Below, in pieces: positions 27,263 through 36,750 of a stretch of DNA of 64,000 nt. Origin of the DNA: Thraustochytrium sp. TN22 (taxonomy: Eukaryota; Sar; Bigyra; Thraustochytrida; Thraustochytriidae); contig JABLUY010000158.1 of assembly GCA_013306675.1 (NCBI GenBank), positions 28,384-92,383 of the forward strand. Direction: 5' to 3'. Within the stretch, counting starts at the first letter, position 1. Each line of letters starts with the position of its first letter. The notes beneath the pieces are model-generated. The model was not told the origin of the DNA, did no database searches, and worked only from the letters and a program-made list of their open reading frames with translations. Position numbers and translations under genes: made by a program.

Positions 27263-28297
27263 ATGTCCGTGCCGGCGGTGCCCACGGCAAAGAGCCTGAG
27301 CACGAGCGTGACCTTCAAGGACGCAGGCGAGGTGCTCAAGGCGTACCGAGAGATGGGCGCCGAGGTCGGCGAAGAATTTCGCGCGGGCAATGGTGCGCTC
27401 ATGTATGCGCAGGTGGTTCTAGCGGGGCGGGAAGTGATGGGTGCGAACGAGGTGCACTGCATGCCGGAGAGTATGCCGCGTTACGAGGCGGTCAGCAAGG
27501 TCGGAGAGCTGGGGTCCGCGACGGTGGATCTGATGCTTCGCTTCGAGACGCCGGAGGAGGTGGACACCATCTTTGCACGCGCCAAGGCAGCCGGCTTCGA
27601 CTCCGTTTGCGAGGCACAGGACATGTTCTTCGGGGAACGCTTTGGCTGCATGGTGGACAGATTCGGCCAGAGCTGGAGCTTTGTCGCGCCGCTCCCGGCG
27701 GAGCGGGCCAAGGCCGCCTCGCAGGGCGCACCGCCCGGCGCGAACTTCCCGGACCCGGAACAGGCGCCAGCGCAGGTGCCGCCGTCGCCCGCGGCAGGGC
27801 CCTCGGGCCCAGTCGCCACAACGATGCTCCCATATATCTCCCTCAAGGACGCGCGCAAGGCGCTCGAGTCCTACCAGGCCACCTTTGACGCCGAGATCAC
27901 GGCGCAGTGGGTGGTCAAGGGGAGCGGCCTGCTCATGTACGGCCGCCTGCGCATTGCCGGGCAGGAGCTCGTGTTGGTGGACATTGCGTGTCGCGAGAAG
28001 AACCCCAGTGGTGCGCTCGCGCGCCAGGTGGTGGATGCTGGCAGCACCTACGTCACGCTCGGGCTCGAATTCGACGCTCCTGAGGACGTGGACGCCCTCT
28101 TCGCCAAGATGAAGGCCAGCGCCAAAACGATCGATCGCTCGCCCGTCGACCTGTGGACCGGCGAGCGATACTGCAACCTGATCGACGCGGGCGGTCTGTC
28201 TTGGTCACTCAGCGCGAGACTCCCAGCGGACCGCGCCGAGGCTGCCAAGGATGTCATTCCGGAGGAGTTTTGGGTCCCTGAGATGGAGGAGCTCTGA
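27263..28297 (+). CDS. Double VOC-domain (PhnB/glyoxalase-like) protein, copy 2
   Basis: Encodes 344 residues from the ATG at 27263, which matches the copy 1 start exactly; the frame is open to an ATG at 27098 that I regard as leader. The domain plan is as in copy 1. I count about 21 amino-acid differences from copy 1 in residues 1-203 but only one (Glu for Lys next to the C-terminus) in residues 204-344, where the DNA differs at only about three bases. Such a sharp step points to recent gene conversion or selection on module 2. Differences in module 1 fall in and around likely pocket strands (Y127F, A128G, F47M), so substrate range may differ. Function is as uncertain as for copy 1. Confidence 0.85.
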   Translation: MSVPAVPTAKSLSTSVTFKDAGEVLKAYREMGAEVGEEFRAGNGALMYAQVVLAGREVMGANEVHCMPESMPRYEAVSKVGELGSATVDLMLRFETPEEVDTIFARAKAAGFDSVCEAQDMFFGERFGCMVDRFGQSWSFVAPLPAERAKAASQGAPPGANFPDPEQAPAQVPPSPAAGPSGPVATTMLPYISLKDARKALESYQATFDAEITAQWVVKGSGLLMYGRLRIAGQELVLVDIACREKNPSGALARQVVDAGSTYVTLGLEFDAPEDVDALFAKMKASAKTIDRSPVDLWTGERYCNLIDAGGLSWSLSARLPADRAEAAKDVIPEEFWVPEMEEL

Positions 28298-29145
28298 GAT
28301 CTTTGTCTTCGCGCACATCCTCACGCACATTTTCGCGTGAATTCAAAACGCCCTGCCTGGGAAGATGGAGGTGCTCTCTCAGCCTTTGCGCAGATCGAAT
28401 GCTCAAACACGTGCCAACGCCGCATGAGGAACTGAGAGCCAGTCGGAAAAGAAATAAATGTCCACGTTCTCAAGTGTGATCCGCGTCTGATCGAGACCCG
28501 CGGCAGCCAACTGACATCGTTTTGAAGTTCATCAAGCAGGGGGCGCGACACGGGAGCTGAGCTGGGCGTCTCGTCGACACGGAGCTGAGCTGGGCGTCTC
28601 GTCGACGGTATTTGGTCGCGACACGGAGCTGAGCTGGGCGTCTCGTCGACGGTTTTTGGTCGCGACACGGAGCTGAGCTGGGCGTCTCGTCGACGGTATT
28701 TGGTCGCGACACGGAGCTGAGCTGGGCGTCTCGTCGACGGTATTTGGTCGCGACACGGAGCTGAGCTGGGCGTCTCGTCGACGGTATTTGGTCGCGACAC
28801 GGAGCTGAGCTGGGCGTCTCGTCGACGGTATTTGGTCGCGACACGGAGCTGAGCTGGGCGTCTCGTCGACGGTATTTGGTCGCGACACGGAGCTGAGCTG
28901 GGCGTCTCGTCGACGGTATTTGGTCGCGACACGGAGCTGAGCTGGGCGTCTCGTCGACGGTATTTGGTCGCGACACGGAGCTGAGCTGGGCGTCTCGTCG
29001 ACGGTATTTGGTCGCGACACGGGAGCTGAGCTGGGCGTCTCGTCGACGGTATCTGATCAACCAAAAGGCAATGAATAAATGTCCGCATTCACACAAGTAT
29101 GGAGATCAGATGGGGTGTGAGGCTCGCGCATGCCCGGTCCAGGCA
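28298..29145. other. Convergent spacer, mostly minisatellite
   Basis: Between the stops of the VOC copy 2 gene and the tail-anchored gene. The first ~250 bp is unique, with the 3' UTR. The rest is the 44-bp array and its flank. The open minus-strand frames through the array cycle through all three phases of the repeat and are not genes. Confidence 0.7.
28553..29053. repeat. 44-bp minisatellite, about 12 units
   Basis: A direct tandem array of a 44-bp unit containing GAGCTGAGCTGGGCGTCTCG, then TCGACGGTATTTGGTCGCGACACG. Most units are identical; one reads TTTTTGG for TATTTGG, the first spacing is shortened (about 28 bp), and the end units carry an extra G (CGGGAGCTG). The TCGTCGAC/GTCGACG part contains a SalI-type palindrome GTCGAC in each unit. 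44 is not a multiple of three, which argues against coding. Confidence 0.95.
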
Positions 29146-30318
29146 TCAGATGCCGAGGAAAAGGATGAGCGGAATAGTGATGCTCAGCAGAAAGCACAAC
29201 ATGGCGAGAATAGGCGCGAGCTGCGCCTGCGTCGACCGCGACAAGCAGCTGCGAGCGCGCTTATAGTGTGTGTCGTGGACCTCGGTAACGCGCGCGAGGC
29301 TCTGGCCCCGTTCGTCCGCAAAGCTGAGTGATCGCGGAGGATTCTTGGGCGGCGCGCTTCCCGCCGCGTTGGACCGCGCCGAGAAGGAGGCTGAATTTTC
29401 GCCGTACGACACAGAGCCACCGTCCAAGCTGTTGTTCTGCTGCATGCCTGGGATGGCGATCCGGTTCCCGTCCTTGTCAACGCCGTAGGCGCCCTTGAAG
29501 CTGTCCAGAGTGGAGCTGGCCAATCTTCGAGAGCCAAATTCAGTGGCGCTGCTGCGCCCAGGAGCCTCCATGCTCCCATTGTAGCGTGGCGCCAGAATGA
29601 GCGAGCCGCCGAGCTGCAGACCAGGCGACCGCGTGGATTTATCCAGAATCAGTGACGAGGTGCGGTACTGGCGGTCTTCGCCCACCATCCTGACGGCCGC
29701 AGACACAAAGCGCACGGGCGATTGCGGCGACATGACGTGGACGGGCTTGAGAAAGCCCTGGCCATCGTCGTCCGAGTCCGACAGGGAATCCACGTCCGAG
29801 TAAGCGCCATTGCCGCGCGCCTGCGCCGTCGGGTCCTCCATGCCTCGATCCGTGCTGCTGTCTTGGTCCAAAACCACGATCTCGGCGGACGGCTCCGAAT
29901 CGCCGACTGATAATTCATGCATTTCCATGTGCTCCCCCTCCTCCTCCTCCTTATGCTCCTCATGCACCTCCTCCCTTTTTGCCGCTGCGGCGGCGGCCCC
30001 GTCGCCGGCCCCGTTCACCACCACGAGGAGCTCTGGCCGCTCAATTGACACCACCTCCAGCTCCGCCTTCTCAGCCTGGTTCCCGTCCCCGGCACTGTTC
30101 CTCTCACCAATAGCGTCGCTCGGCGCGTCGGCCACCGACTGCTGCTCGGCTAGGGACGCTGGCCGCGCAGTGGAAAGCTCTTCATCGCGGCCCGACTTGT
30201 CCTCGAACTCATCGTTCTTGTTGATCACCGCGAGTATGGACGTGGACGTGGAGTCTTTCCTCACAATCCGGTCCGTGGCGCCGTCGCCCGCGTCGCACAG
30301 GTCCGGCACCACCTTCAT
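29146..30318 (-). CDS. Tail-anchored membrane protein, otherwise disordered
   Basis: Encodes 390 residues from the ATG at 30318 (MKVVPDLCDAG); the upstream frame to 30417 is poly-Arg and rejected. The protein is Ser/Glu/Asp-rich and largely disordered, with an acidic stretch EEHKEEEEGEHMEM near the middle and several SP/TP sites (HVMSPQSPVRF, KSTRSPGLQLGG). A single C-terminal hydrophobic segment ILAMLCFLLSITIPLILFLGI ends the protein, preceded by basic residues (HYKRARSCLSRS). This is a tail anchor, expected to insert post-translationally into ER, mitochondrial or other membranes with the N-terminal part cytosolic. No family recognised. The last ~55 bases are duplicated at 26539-26594. Confidence 0.7.
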   Translation of the reverse strand: MKVVPDLCDAGDGATDRIVRKDSTSTSILAVINKNDEFEDKSGRDEELSTARPASLAEQQSVADAPSDAIGERNSAGDGNQAEKAELEVVSIERPELLVVVNGAGDGAAAAAAKREEVHEEHKEEEEGEHMEMHELSVGDSEPSAEIVVLDQDSSTDRGMEDPTAQARGNGAYSDVDSLSDSDDDGQGFLKPVHVMSPQSPVRFVSAAVRMVGEDRQYRTSSLILDKSTRSPGLQLGGSLILAPRYNGSMEAPGRSSATEFGSRRLASSTLDSFKGAYGVDKDGNRIAIPGMQQNNSLDGGSVSYGENSASFSARSNAAGSAPPKNPPRSLSFADERGQSLARVTEVHDTHYKRARSCLSRSTQAQLAPILAMLCFLLSITIPLILFLGI

Positions 30319-32628
30319 CTCGTGATCTGCTTGCTCAGGCCCGCGGCTGCCGCGATGGCGTGCACCGCGCCGCGCCGCGCCCCCGCGGCGGCGGCGACGG
30401 CGGCGGCGGCCGCGCACAGGCGCAGCACACGCGTCCAGGCTCTCGAGCTACAGCTTTACCGAGCCTTGCTTGCCTCGACGTCGCGCCTGCAGCGCGGCGC
30501 CCCGCACATTGCGCGCGCCGCCAAGCTATCAGGAAGCTGTTGCTTGCCTAAGACCCCGCTACGCCGCGCTTAGTGCACCACTAGAATAAATCCGCTCAGC
30601 CAGGTCCTCATGCGCCCGCAGAACTGTGGCCCGGATCGCCGCGGCGCTGTTGACTTGCCCCCACTGGCACGTCCGGAAGAAACACCGTCCGCAGTCCACA
30701 TTGCCCTCGTCCAAAGACGGACATTCCCTTCACCAAAGAAAGCCTTGCTTGCTAGCTAGCTGAGCTCGCGCCTCAGGGCGCACGGCCACCGGGCAAGAGA
30801 CACGGACCCGGTCTCGCGCAGCTTCCGTGGCCTGTTTGTCGCTTCTTCCTTCCAGCGCGCGGGATGTGGATGCTGCCATTCTCGCGACGTGTGCCACCCG
30901 ATGCTTGGCGCCCGCTCGCGCCCGCTCAACGGCACGGAGAGTCCCACTTGGCCCGCCACTTGTCCTGCGCTCCTACGAGTGGACAAACGCCGCGGAAACT
31001 CCATAAACGCCGGCCGCCCACTTGCGGCCGCGCGGCGCAACAAGAGCAACTGGAGCAGCGCCGCCTGGGCCTGCCGGGCTCGCGGCGCTGCGGCGCTGCG
31101 CTGCGCTGCGCTGCGCAGCGCATCGCAGCGCAGGCAGGCAGGCTGGCTGGCGAGCTAGGAGCGCGAGGCAGGCAGCAGCACGCAGTGCTCCGGCTGCAGG
31201 CGCGCGCTGTGGTCCGCGAAGGCCGGCTTCTGGCTGCCGCCCACGAGCGCCAGCAGCGGCTTGCTCGCCTCGCCGTTGACGCGCGCGGGCGCCGCGCCGC
31301 CGCCGCGCGAACGCGAAGGCGGCGCGCGCGCGGGCGTCGCCGCGCCGCGCTGCATGCTCCGCCTGCGCCGCCCGGCCGCGCGTTCGCTCTCGCTCGCTCG
31401 CTCGCCGCGCCGCGCCGTCAGGGCAGAGCGGGGCGCGATGGTTGGTGGTTTGCTGTGCGGCCGCCTCGGCCTGCCCGCATCAAGATGCCATACTCCGATT
31501 CGAACGCGCCAGGCGCCGCGCCGGCCGAGGAGCATGCTGCGCGGGCCGCTCGCAGGCGCGCGGCGCTGGCTGGCCGCGCGCGGCGCCGCGGCCTCCGGCC
31601 GGCCCGAGCGCCGCGCGCGCTTCCTGGCGCGCTCGCGGCCGGGTTTGGATGGATTTTGAAAATTTGAAAAGGATCGCAGCTTGTTGTTGATTGGCCTGGT
31701 TCAAAATTTCAAATCAAAGCTCGGCCGGCCAACTTCGATTTCTTTCGGGGCGCGCGGAGCCGGCCTGCCTGGCGGGCTGGCTGGCTGCGGCGAGGCGGTC
31801 GTGCGCGGCGCGGCGTCGTGCGGCTCAGACAGGCGCGCTCTTGCCGACAGGCGCTCTCTGACTGTCGAGACTACTCCGCTCGCTCGCTCGCGGCGCTCAG
31901 CTCGCTCGTGGTCGCTCGCCGTGTGCTATCCTTGGTCCTCGCTCTTGCTCCCGCTCGTCGCTGTCGCTTACACGCTCTCACGCTCATGCTCACGCTCACG
32001 CTCACGCTCACGCGCAGGCCAGGCCAGAAAGGCCCACGCCCCCGCGGCCCCGCCCCCGCGCCCGCCCCGGCGTGGCGTGGCGTCACTCGCGTGTACTACT
32101 TGGAGCGCGGCGCGCAGGCTCGCGGGCGCGACGGGACGCGGCGATTGCAAGCGCCTTGCCGGTGGCGGCGCGCACTGTGCAAGGCGGAGTTGGAGGCAGC
32201 GTGCGGCGCGGTTGTGCAGGCAGGCAGCTGAGCAGGCCCGTGCTGCCCCGGGGCAGAAGCAGGGCGCGTCGCGAGTCCCGGTCCCGAGAGGCACAGGATT
32301 ACCTGCTCGCCGCCAGTTTCCTGGACCCCGCCTCAGGCTGCGCTGAGTCAATGAAAGGCTGGTCGCTGCCTCGGAGGGCGTCTCGCCTTTCACCTCCCTC
32401 ACCTCGCTTTGCTTGCTTGCTTGCTTGCACGCACAGGCAAGGCGCAAGGCTGACGAGCCGTGACACGACTCGTCACTGGCGGGAGGGAGGCTGGCTGGGG
32501 CAGACCAGCACCGCGAGGAGCAGAACCTGAAGCAGAACCCAATCGATCGACCGCCCTCTCCGAAGAGGCAAGCAGCAGCAGCAGCAGCAGCAGCAGCAAG
32601 CAAGCAGGCAGGCAAGCAGGCAGGCAGG
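30319..32628. other. Long divergent intergenic region
   Basis: At 2.3 kb this is one of the longest gene-poor stretches. It contains GCTGCG runs (31085-31125), CpG-rich sequence to ~31650, a short AT-richer block (31650-31745) with repeated AAAATTTGAAA/AAAATTTCAAA, a CTCACG array (31973-32015), CTTG tetranucleotides (32408-32430) and a CAG/GCAG array (32574-32628) just before the isocitrate lyase start. A small minus-strand frame (31155-31355, ~66 codons, ending in PEHCVLLPASRS) is not Arg/Ala-biased at its C-terminus and could be a small gene, but I cannot support it. Confidence 0.4.
32574..32628. repeat. CAG and CAAGCAGG array in isocitrate lyase 5' leader
   Basis: About nine AGC/CAG triplets (32574-32597) followed by four CAAGCAGGCAGG-type units ending one base before the ATG at 32629. 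Lies in the presumed 5' UTR and might form stable structure in the leader. Confidence 0.85.
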
Positions 32629-34215
32629 ATGACGAACTTCAACGTGAACGACGATGCCGTGGTGGCGCGCGAGCTGGAGGAGATGAAGGCGTGGATGAGC
32701 TCCAAGCGCTTCGAGTTCACCAAGCGCCCGTACACGCCGGAGCAGGTGGTGGCGCTGCGCGGCGACTACTGCTCGCTCTCGTCGTCGGAGCACTCGTACG
32801 CGCCCATCGCGACCAAGCTGTACGATCTCGTGCGCTCCCGCTTCAACGAGAAGAAGTACTCGCACACCTTCGGCTGCCTCGACCCGGTGCAGCTCGTGCA
32901 GATGAACAAGTACCTCGAGACCGTGTACGTGTCGGGCTGGCAGGCGTCCTCGACCGCGTCCTCGAGCAACGAGCCGGGCCCGGACTTCGCCGACTACCCG
33001 TCCAACTCGCTGCCGCTCAAGGTGGACCAGCTCTTCAAGGCGCAGATGTTCCACGCGCGCAAGCAGCGCAACGAGCGCTCCAAGATGTCGGCCGCGGAGA
33101 AGAAGGCCACCCCGCCCGTGGACTACTTCCGGCCCATCATCGCCGACGGTGACACCGGCTTCGGCGGCATGACCTCGGTCACCAAGCTGACCAAGATGAT
33201 GATCGAGTCCGGCGCCTCGGGCATGCACCTCGAGGACCAGAAGGTCGGCGCCAAGAAGTGCGGCCACCTCGGCGGCAAGGTGCTCGTGCCGGTGCGCGAG
33301 CACGCCGACCGCATGGCCGCCGCCCGCCTCCAGGCCGACATCATGAAGCACCCGCTCGTGCTCGTGTGCCGCACGGACGCCGACTCGGCCAACTTCCTCG
33401 AGAACGACATTGACCCGCGCGACCACCCGTACATCGCCGGCTCCACCAACCCCAACATCGGCACGGCCGAGGACGCCAAGGACCAGGGCGCCTGGATGGA
33501 GCAGGCCGGCCTCAAGCGCTATTCGGACGCCGTCGCCGACGCCATGCGCGCCAAGGGCAAGGCCAACCTCGTCGACAAGTGGATGAAGGACTCCATGGTG
33601 CTCTCGAACGACGACGCCAAGGCCCTCGCCACCAAGCTCGGCTTTGGCGACGTCTTCTGGTGCAAGCAGGCGCCGCGCTCGCGCGAGGGCTTCTTCCGCG
33701 TCATCGGCGGCATCGACTACGCCGCCATGCGCGCCATCGCCTTCTCCCCGGTCTCGGACATGATCTGGTGCGAGACCTCCACCCCGTCCATCCCGGAGAT
33801 CAAGGAGTTCGCCGAGGCTGTGCACGCCGTCGTGCCCCACCAGATCTGCGCGTACAACCTGAGCCCTTCGTTCAACTGGTCCATCGCCGGCTCGGACGAC
33901 GACATCCGCAACTTCCAGACCGAGCTCGGCAAGCTCGGCATCACGTGGCACTTCGTCACGCTCTTCGGCTTCCACACCAACGCCCTGGCCATTGACCTGG
34001 CGGCCAAGGCCTACGCCGGCCCGGACGGCGTTCTCGCCTACGTTAAGCAGGTGCAGAACCAGGAGCGCGTCCACGGCGTCGAGACCCTCACTCACCAGAA
34101 GTGGTCTGGCGCTGGCCTCATGGACGACGCCCTCCAGGCTGCCACTGGCGGCGGTGCCTCCACCTCGGCCCTCCACGGTGCCACCGAGGACCAGTTCAAG
34201 CAGTCCAAGCTGTAA
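32629..34215 (+). CDS. icl: Isocitrate lyase with C-terminal peroxisomal signal
   Basis: Encodes 528 residues. Isocitrate lyase splits isocitrate into glyoxylate and succinate, the first step of the glyoxylate bypass that allows growth on acetate or fatty acids. The catalytic signature KKCGH is present with C211, alongside DGDTGFGG, the GASGMHLEDQ metal-binding region, RTDADSANF and NLSPSFNWS near the C-terminus, all typical of eukaryotic enzymes. The length fits fungal and plant enzymes (~530-575). The protein ends SKL, a canonical PTS1, which places it in peroxisomes or glyoxysomes. Base composition is strongly C/G at third positions, consistent with high expression. The partner malate synthase is not in this window. 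Confidence 0.97.
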   Translation: MTNFNVNDDAVVARELEEMKAWMSSKRFEFTKRPYTPEQVVALRGDYCSLSSSEHSYAPIATKLYDLVRSRFNEKKYSHTFGCLDPVQLVQMNKYLETVYVSGWQASSTASSSNEPGPDFADYPSNSLPLKVDQLFKAQMFHARKQRNERSKMSAAEKKATPPVDYFRPIIADGDTGFGGMTSVTKLTKMMIESGASGMHLEDQKVGAKKCGHLGGKVLVPVREHADRMAAARLQADIMKHPLVLVCRTDADSANFLENDIDPRDHPYIAGSTNPNIGTAEDAKDQGAWMEQAGLKRYSDAVADAMRAKGKANLVDKWMKDSMVLSNDDAKALATKLGFGDVFWCKQAPRSREGFFRVIGGIDYAAMRAIAFSPVSDMIWCETSTPSIPEIKEFAEAVHAVVPHQICAYNLSPSFNWSIAGSDDDIRNFQTELGKLGITWHFVTLFGFHTNALAIDLAAKAYAGPDGVLAYVKQVQNQERVHGVETLTHQKWSGAGLMDDALQAATGGGASTSALHGATEDQFKQSKL

Positions 34216-35122
34216 GATCTTTACTTTTGTCCCCATCGTCTAAGTATATCAGCCACACAATTTGCGTACCGGTTTCTGTTTGGTTTTTGTTGCCGAGTAG
34301 TTGTCAACCAACCAAGGCCGCTGAGCAGCGCTGAGCAACTTGTTTGAAGGTGCACGGCGAAGGCGAAGAGAAATAAGAAGTCTATCCAAAGCTTCGCTGC
34401 GTCATTTCGACCATCCAGCCATAAGTCAACCATAAGTCAACGCCGCGTTCCACGGTCGAGCTGAGTCTGACCGTCTCTGACGGACACCACTGCAGGCCGC
34501 CGCTAACGAACAGTCTAACAACCTTCGAGCCACCATGCTTCTTTCAGGCAGGCTTCAAGTTCTCGCCGCCGGCCGGGCCACTCTTTCGGCTTCTCGCCGC
34601 TTCTCCAAAGCTGCCCGAGGCCACAGCCAGCTCTCTCGCTTTTCATTTCTCCAAGTCGCGCTTCAAGTCCATCCACGTGCTCGCTTCCTCTGCACTGCAC
34701 TGTGCCCCTGTGCCGCTGCACGTGGCACGTCGGGCACTGGCACTGCACTGCACTGCACGAGTTCGACAGATGGGCCAGCGCAAAGGGCCCATGCGGCACG
34801 CCGGCGGGCTGGCACGTGCACACGCGAGGGCGGGCCACCTTAAGGCGGCCAGCGGCGCGCGCGGCACAGGGGCACGCAAGCAGGCGGCCCCGCGCGCCCG
34901 CGGCGTGGTAAGGCGCGCCCGGCGGGGGAGGGCGCCCGACTCCAGCCCGGCCAGCGCCGAGACCAAACTGCAGTCCCTCCGCCGCGCGAGCAGCGCGAGC
35001 GAGCGAGCGAGCGAGCGAGCGAGCGAGCGAGCGAGCGTCCGCGCGCCCCGCCCCGCCCCGCCCCGCCTCTCCGCGCGCGCCGCCGCGCCAGGCCCGCTTG
35101 GCCCTGCTCGTAGACGGCGACC
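34216..35122. other. Intergenic, isocitrate lyase to CX14CXCX6H gene
   Basis: Contains the isocitrate lyase 3' UTR (AT-richer to ~34430), GCACTG short repeats (34694-34760), a GAGC tetranucleotide run (34997-35037) and a CCCGC run (35043-35067) directly before the next ATG. Overlapping small ORFs on both strands are compositional. No gene supported. Confidence 0.45.
34997..35067. repeat. GAGC run followed by CCCGC run in 5' leader/promoter
   Basis: About ten GAGC units, then five CCCGC units. The CCCGCCCCGCC element resembles GC-box sequence and sits ~55 bp before the start codon at 35123. The same GAGC motif recurs before or after other genes in this window (16147, 36328). Confidence 0.8.
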
Positions 35123-35851
35123 ATGGCGGCCGTGGTGGAGGAGTACGAGTACGAGACGGACTCCGGCGAGGAGGACGACGATGACAGCGAGTACGAGGAG
35201 GAGGTGATCGAGGAGACGGTGGTGCCGGCCGGGAAGAAGAGCGAGGTGGGCAGGGCCAAGGTGGCGTGCGCCAACTACCGCGTGGACACCACGGCCGCCG
35301 TGTTCGGTACGTGCAAGTGCGGGTGGCCCAAGAGCGACCACATGGCCAAGGGCGAGAACAAGGCCGCGCAGGCGCTCTCGAAGCTGCGCAGCAGCAGGGT
35401 GGACGGCCCCCAGGGCACCGGCGGCAGCGGGCCCTGCTCCAACTTTCGCGTCGACGTGACCGCCGACAAGTTCGGCATGTGCAAGTGCGGCTACCATCAG
35501 AGCGAGCACAAGGCCAAGGAGGAGAACCCGGCGCGCCGCGCGCTCAAGTCGCTCAAGTCAACCTCGGGCCTCGCGCCCATCGAGCATACCTCGCAGCCCT
35601 GCAACAACTATGTCGCCGACGTGACCGCCGACCGCTTCGGCATGTGCAGGTGCGGCTTCCACAAGAGCGAGCACGGCAGCAAGTCAGAGGACGCCGCCGC
35701 CGTCATGCTTCGCAACCTCAAGGAGCGCAACCGGACCGCCAACGAGGAGGCCGACCGCGCCGCACTCGGCATCGAGGACAAGGCCAAGGGCGCCTCTGCG
35801 GCCGCCGCCGGTGCGCCCTCTGGCGCGGGTGGCTGCTGCATCGTTATGTAA
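35123..35851 (+). CDS. CaaX-box protein with three CX14CXCX6H modules
   Basis: Encodes 242 residues. Residues 1-35 are strongly acidic. Three copies of one module follow with identical spacing C-x14-C-x-C-x6-H: C49/C64/C66/H73, C105/C120/C122/H129 and C160/C175/C177/H184. Each has the consensus [NY/NF]-x-x-D-x-T-x-x-x-F-G-x-C-[KR]-C-G-x-x-x-S-[DE]-H. Three Cys and one His in fixed spacing suggest a small zinc-binding fold. The last residues are CIVM, a CaaX box; the terminal Met predicts farnesylation, and a preceding Cys could be palmitoylated. So this is probably a membrane-tethered adaptor. I do not recognise a named family; related short FGxCxCGxxKxxH modules may exist in other protists, but I cannot confirm it. 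Confidence 0.82.
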   Translation: MAAVVEEYEYETDSGEEDDDDSEYEEEVIEETVVPAGKKSEVGRAKVACANYRVDTTAAVFGTCKCGWPKSDHMAKGENKAAQALSKLRSSRVDGPQGTGGSGPCSNFRVDVTADKFGMCKCGYHQSEHKAKEENPARRALKSLKSTSGLAPIEHTSQPCNNYVADVTADRFGMCRCGFHKSEHGSKSEDAAAVMLRNLKERNRTANEEADRAALGIEDKAKGASAAAAGAPSGAGGCCIVM

Positions 35852-36750
35852 AAGCATGCCGCGAGGGTATCGTGCGTCGTCCTACGATGTTGACGTGCTG
35901 TGATGACACGCCGTACGACGCTCACCCCCATGGCCCCGCCTTTATGATGACTACATCTCCTCCTTCCCTTCCCTTACTCTTAGCCACGAGGCGAGGCGAG
36001 GCGAGGCGATTCGAGGCGAGGCGAGGCGAAGAGATGCGGGCGAGGGCGTGAGGAGGAGTCGTTGCAAGGAACCGCGCGCTCTCCGCTGCCTGCCTGCCTG
36101 CCCGGGTGTAATCTCCGCGCCTGCGAAGCCTCGACAAGCCCTCTCCCTTTTTAGCTTGCAACCGTGGAACACCGGCCAGCCATTCTCAGCCGCTGCGTCC
36201 GCGTCTTTTCAGATGATCATGTTTGATGAAAATACAGCACAGCGAGCTGAGCTTTCTTTTCCACTTGTGCGTGCGTCTTGTGCGTGCGTGCGTGTGCGCG
36301 AGTCGCTGAGGGAGCGAGTCCGCGGCCAGCGAGCGAGCGAGCGAGCGAGCGAGTGACTTTCATCAACTTACTCCGAGTCTTCCTCCCATACCAACAAACA
36401 AACAATCAAACAAACAAACAACATAGCTTGTCTTGCTTGCATGCAGTGGGCGAGGCGAGCACGCGCCTCACCCAGTGCAGCAAGAGCAGGCGCAGGCTCG
36501 CGCGCCCGGCCTCTCTCGCTCCGCGGCGCGCAGCGCAGCGCAGCTCGCACCTTGTGTGCGTGCACGTGCGCTCAGCTGCGTCCGAGGTCTCGAGTACCTC
36601 CGTTGGCCGTGAAGACGGTGAAGCGCCGTGAAGCACTTGCGAGCGTGCAAAAGGGAGGCTCAACTCCAACTTGAAGACTCGGAGAAGGCCAAGGCAAGCA
36701 AACGCCAAGCCTCGGCCTGGCCGCACCTGGCTGGCAGGCGCTCGCGCAAG
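35852..36750. other. Intergenic, upstream of GH5 gene
   Basis: Contains GAGGC pentamers (35989-36030), a GAGC run (36328-36353), AAACAAAC repeats (36400-36421) and GC-rich leader. The GH5 frame is open from an ATG at 36628, which could add 41 residues, but the membrane segments begin only after 36751. No separate gene. Confidence 0.45.

Larger units (their letters stand above)
26638..29204. repeat. Tandem segmental duplication, copy 2
   Basis: Copy 2 of the duplication, containing the second VOC gene, an expanded 44-bp minisatellite (about 12 units against one in copy 1) and the 3' end of the intact tail-anchored gene. Its extra length compared with copy 1 is mostly the minisatellite. Confidence 0.8.

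Noticed and set aside
28553-29053. Possible CRISPR array
   Set aside because: Units abut without variable spacers; it is a plain minisatellite in a eukaryotic genome.
28321-29096. Three long minus ORFs through the 44-bp repeat
   Set aside because: A 44-bp unit without stops opens every frame; the proteins are only the same repeat read in rotating phase.
24250-30318. Transposon or integrated virus as the source of the duplication
   Set aside because: No transposase, reverse transcriptase, integrase, capsid-like gene or terminal repeats were seen; simple tandem duplication explains the structure.
31155-31355. Small minus ORF of ~66 codons
   Set aside because: C-terminal half looks more protein-like than its surroundings, but length and lack of any match make it unsupported.
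32473-34236. 587-codon minus ORF opposite isocitrate lyase
   Set aside because: Antisense of a strongly GC3-biased gene; this kind of ORF is expected by chance.
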